Assembly: GCF_004793765.1 (NCBI RefSeq)
Contig: NZ_SRYM01000010.1
Location: 1 to 64,000 of the forward strand
Direction: 5' to 3'
Length of the DNA stretch: 64,000 bases
Origin: Parabacteroides distasonis
GTDB taxonomy: Bacteria; Bacteroidota; Bacteroidia; Bacteroidales; Tannerellaceae
Numbering within the stretch: the stretch's first letter is position 1; the number at the start of each line of letters is the position of its first letter. Shown here one piece after another: positions 61,660-64,000 of this stretch. The notes under the pieces were generated by a model. It saw only the letters and a list, made by a program, of their open reading frames with translations. It was not told the origin of the DNA and ran no database searches. The position numbers and the translations under genes are program-made.

Positions 61660-63483
61660 TTACTTTTTAATTGTATTCTCCATTTTACCAATAGCGTCTA
61701 CCGTCAGCTCATACAGCTTATCCATAGCATCCGACGCTTGGGAAGGAGCGTAACGAGCGAACTCACAAGTATTCAAGATATCCATGAACTCATTCGTCAA
61801 GGATTCGTCTACACCGTATTTAGCCAATTCTGTCTCTACGTTATCCTTGGTCAGATCGGATTGCGGGATACTCAGCTTATCGCTCAAATAGCCCCACAAC
61901 GCACGCAGCACCTCGTCGTAGAATTCTTCCTTCTTATTCTCTTTCATCAGCTTGCCAGCGTTCTTCAGACGTCTAACCGCCATCTTGTTCGCCTTCTTGG
62001 TACGAACCAAGGCGATGTCGGCGTTTTCCTTCACCTGCTTACGATAAATAAAGAAGAATACGATAAACAAGATAGCCGGTACGATATAGCAAAGATAATA
62101 CATAAAGGAACCGAAGAAAATACCATCACCTCCCTCGATAAAGGAGAAACCTTTCGTCTTCAAATAACGGATATCCTTGCCTAAGTATTTCACGCTCTCC
62201 TTATTGCTGAAGTTCGATACGACCGGGGAAGAACCGCTACCCCCCTTGCCTTGCTCCACATGTAGCTTATAAGGATCGGACTTGATCGTCTTATAGGAAC
62301 CGGACTTGATATCGAAATAGGAGAAAGCGATCGCCGGGATCTCGAAATCACCCGCATAACGGGGTATCGCCATATATTCGATCGTCTTGCTTCCACTGAC
62401 ACCGGCGGTCGTGGTCCTGATGTCCATCTCTACTTTCGGATCGTAGACATCGAAATCGTTCGGGAAAACCACTTCCGGGTTCTTCACCAACTTCACGTTT
62501 CCGTTACCCGTGATTTTCACCTTTACGGTTACGGCCTCGTCTGTCTTGACGTTGTTCGAGTTAATATCAGCCGTCATGGAGAACGTACCTACGGCACCGG
62601 AGAAAGAAGCGGGCTTACCGGAGGGCAAAGGCTTCACGTCGATAGTAACCGGGGAAGTGGTCAGCACCTTGCTCACATCCCGATACGAGTCGAAAAAGCT
62701 ATCGAAGATGCTACCACCACCCGCTTGTCGCATACGGACACGCACCACGGCATCATACTTCCCACCTTCGATCGTAATCTTACCGGAGCGTTGGGGATAC
62801 AGGATCACCTGACGCATTACGGCCGACTGGTAGTTACGCCCGTTGTAGTTTTCCAAGGTCAGTTGTTTCTCCTGCGGCAACTCAACCTCTTGTACCAAGA
62901 AACCCTCGAACTCCGGATATTTCAATCCCGTAATCGAGAAATTTTCCAAGGAATAGACCTTGAAAGTCACCAAGAAACCTTCTTGCTCGAACACGCTTCG
63001 TTTGGATATGTCCATCTTCACGAACAGCCGATCGTTAGAGATCGCCCCGCTCGCCGTCGTTGTCTCCGCCTCTTGCTTACCCGCCTTATCAGCCGGAAGC
63101 ACCTTGATGGCCAAGCCATTCGATGTATAATTAGAACCGTTCACCTTGATCGTTGCCGGAGCGATATTAAACGTACCTTCCTTCTTCGGCATCAAGACAT
63201 ACGTATACGTAACGGTTGTCTCGCTGGTACTCTTCCCGTTCACCCAGCTACTGCTATAAGAAGTGGATTGGGAAGGCCCCATTAATACGTCAAAGTCAGG
63301 CATCTCCTGTACTCTCAAATCCTTGCCTTCGGCATTGACGGTGAAAGTCAAGCGAAACTGCTCTCCCATTACCACCGCTTGGGGCGCCGAGGCCTTGAAG
63401 GTCACATCCGCGGCCTTTGTCGCCACCCTTGCCGTTAACATCAGGATGAATAAGAAAATTAATTTCCTCATTGTGTATCTCAT
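61660..63483 (-). CDS. batD: BatD: aerotolerance membrane protein
   Basis: About 607 residues: signal peptide, large extracytoplasmic beta-rich region with repeated oxygen-tolerance (BatD) modules (FKASAPQAVVMGEQFRLTF near the N-terminus), one transmembrane segment (YYLCYIVPAILFIVFFFIY, about 440-460) and a cytoplasmic helical tail. Start chosen at ATG 63483 (MRYTMRKLIF); ATG 63471 is also possible. Between batC and batE. Confidence 0.93.
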   Translation of the reverse strand: MRYTMRKLIFLFILMLTARVATKAADVTFKASAPQAVVMGEQFRLTFTVNAEGKDLRVQEMPDFDVLMGPSQSTSYSSSWVNGKSTSETTVTYTYVLMPKKEGTFNIAPATIKVNGSNYTSNGLAIKVLPADKAGKQEAETTTASGAISNDRLFVKMDISKRSVFEQEGFLVTFKVYSLENFSITGLKYPEFEGFLVQEVELPQEKQLTLENYNGRNYQSAVMRQVILYPQRSGKITIEGGKYDAVVRVRMRQAGGGSIFDSFFDSYRDVSKVLTTSPVTIDVKPLPSGKPASFSGAVGTFSMTADINSNNVKTDEAVTVKVKITGNGNVKLVKNPEVVFPNDFDVYDPKVEMDIRTTTAGVSGSKTIEYMAIPRYAGDFEIPAIAFSYFDIKSGSYKTIKSDPYKLHVEQGKGGSGSSPVVSNFSNKESVKYLGKDIRYLKTKGFSFIEGGDGIFFGSFMYYLCYIVPAILFIVFFFIYRKQVKENADIALVRTKKANKMAVRRLKNAGKLMKENKKEEFYDEVLRALWGYLSDKLSIPQSDLTKDNVETELAKYGVDESLTNEFMDILNTCEFARYAPSQASDAMDKLYELTVDAIGKMENTIKK

Positions 63484-63503
63484 TTTTTCGTTAATTATCC
63501 AGT

Positions 63504-64000
63504 TTACCACTCCTTCTCGGTTTTCCGGCGTTGTTGCTGCTGCATCTGTGCCTTCTTCACCTTCTCTTGAGTGTCTTTCTCGTCTTGCAGGAAGGCGTCC
63601 AACATCTGCTGGGCATTGTCCTTGCTCATTTGCTCGCCCTGTTGCTGTTGCTCTTGGGTCTTATCCTGTTTCTGGTCGTCTTGCGGCTGTTGTTGTTGCT
63701 GTTGCTGCTGATCGTCCTTCTGATCCTTGTTCTCCTGCTTGTCGTCGTTCTGTTGATCTTGGCTCTGATCCTGATTCTGCTGATCCGACAGCAGTTTCTG
63801 GGCCAAGGCCAGATTATAACGGGTCTCGTCATCTTTCGGGTTCAAGCGAAGCGATTGCTTATACACCTCCACGGCCTTGCCGTAATCCTTGTTCTGCATG
63901 AAGATATTCCCCATATTATGATACACCTCCGACAAGCGTGCCTTCCCTTCCGGCGTAGCCACCATCTTCTCCCCTTGCCCGGCGATCAATTGATATTGCT
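63504..64000 (-). CDS. batC: BatC: TPR protein with Gln-rich tail (5' end outside window)
   Basis: The C-terminal 165 residues of a TPR protein: repeats around EVYHNMGNIFMQNKDYGKAV and DETRYNLALAQKLL, then a long low-complexity Gln/Asp/Lys tract and a charged end (QQQRRKTEKEW). The frame is open to the window edge (reading ...QYQLIAGQGEKM), so the gene continues beyond 64000. First of batC-batD-batE as seen here. Confidence 0.88.
   Translation of the reverse strand, partial: QYQLIAGQGEKMVATPEGKARLSEVYHNMGNIFMQNKDYGKAVEVYKQSLRLNPKDDETRYNLALAQKLLSDQQNQDQSQDQQNDDKQENKDQKDDQQQQQQQQPQDDQKQDKTQEQQQQGEQMSKDNAQQMLDAFLQDEKDTQEKVKKAQMQQQQRRKTEKEW

Noticed and set aside
63263-63901. 212-codon frame antisense to batC/batD
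   Set aside because: Produced by the Gln-rich coding tract read backwards (Ser/Arg/Pro/Val low complexity).

Overview
The window looks like chromosome from a Bacteroidales gut bacterium, most likely Parabacteroides (P. distasonis-like). This rests on the protein families, the aerotolerance cluster at the right edge, the absence of Shine-Dalgarno sequences, and many promoters with the Bacteroidetes -7 element TAnnTTTG. Species assignment is inference; no database was searched.

Left part (1-38,400) is mostly housekeeping and metabolism: a four-module iron-sulfur/FAD oxidoreductase whose start codon is unclear; fhs; proS; an MFS transporter with a secreted GH2 beta-galactosidase; an alpha/beta hydrolase beside two tandem AraC regulators that share 21-bp direct-repeat operators; a secreted glutaminase-like lipoprotein with a GDSL hydrolase; a dicarboxylate/amino acid symporter; an AraC regulator divergent from a complete RND efflux operon; cysK; the hisG-hisD-hisC-hisB operon, preceded by a clear histidine leader peptide (five consecutive His codons) and an attenuator; a RelE-type toxin-antitoxin pair; and an M16 peptidase / DUF4268 / M1 aminopeptidase operon.

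Middle part (38,400-53,400) is the accessory region: two tandem MscS channels; a DUF3791-DUF3990-small protein triplet; a minus-strand run of a YaaW/DUF3944 protein, an M48 peptidase, a membrane protein, a frameshifted WG-repeat protein and a Sel1 protein; a strongly AT-rich two-gene cassette (membrane protein plus exported nuclease-like protein); a phospholipase D-like gene split by one amber codon; higBA; an AAA-ATPase/PD-(D/E)XK protein; and a WYL regulator.

Right part (53,400-64,000) carries an MBOAT O-acyltransferase with two SGNH proteins (probable surface-polymer O-acetylation), a rhomboid protease, a DUF2007-UspA stress protein, a small HTH protein, a PAP2 phosphatase, and batE, batD and batC; batC runs off the right edge.

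A recurring feature is a set of intergenic repeat clusters (7041-7124, 19270-19358, 27217-27300, 41801-41890, 50005-50079, 52057-52110, 53261-53400). Each repeats its own private word, usually in both orientations. Most lie between convergent genes and several form long perfect hairpins.
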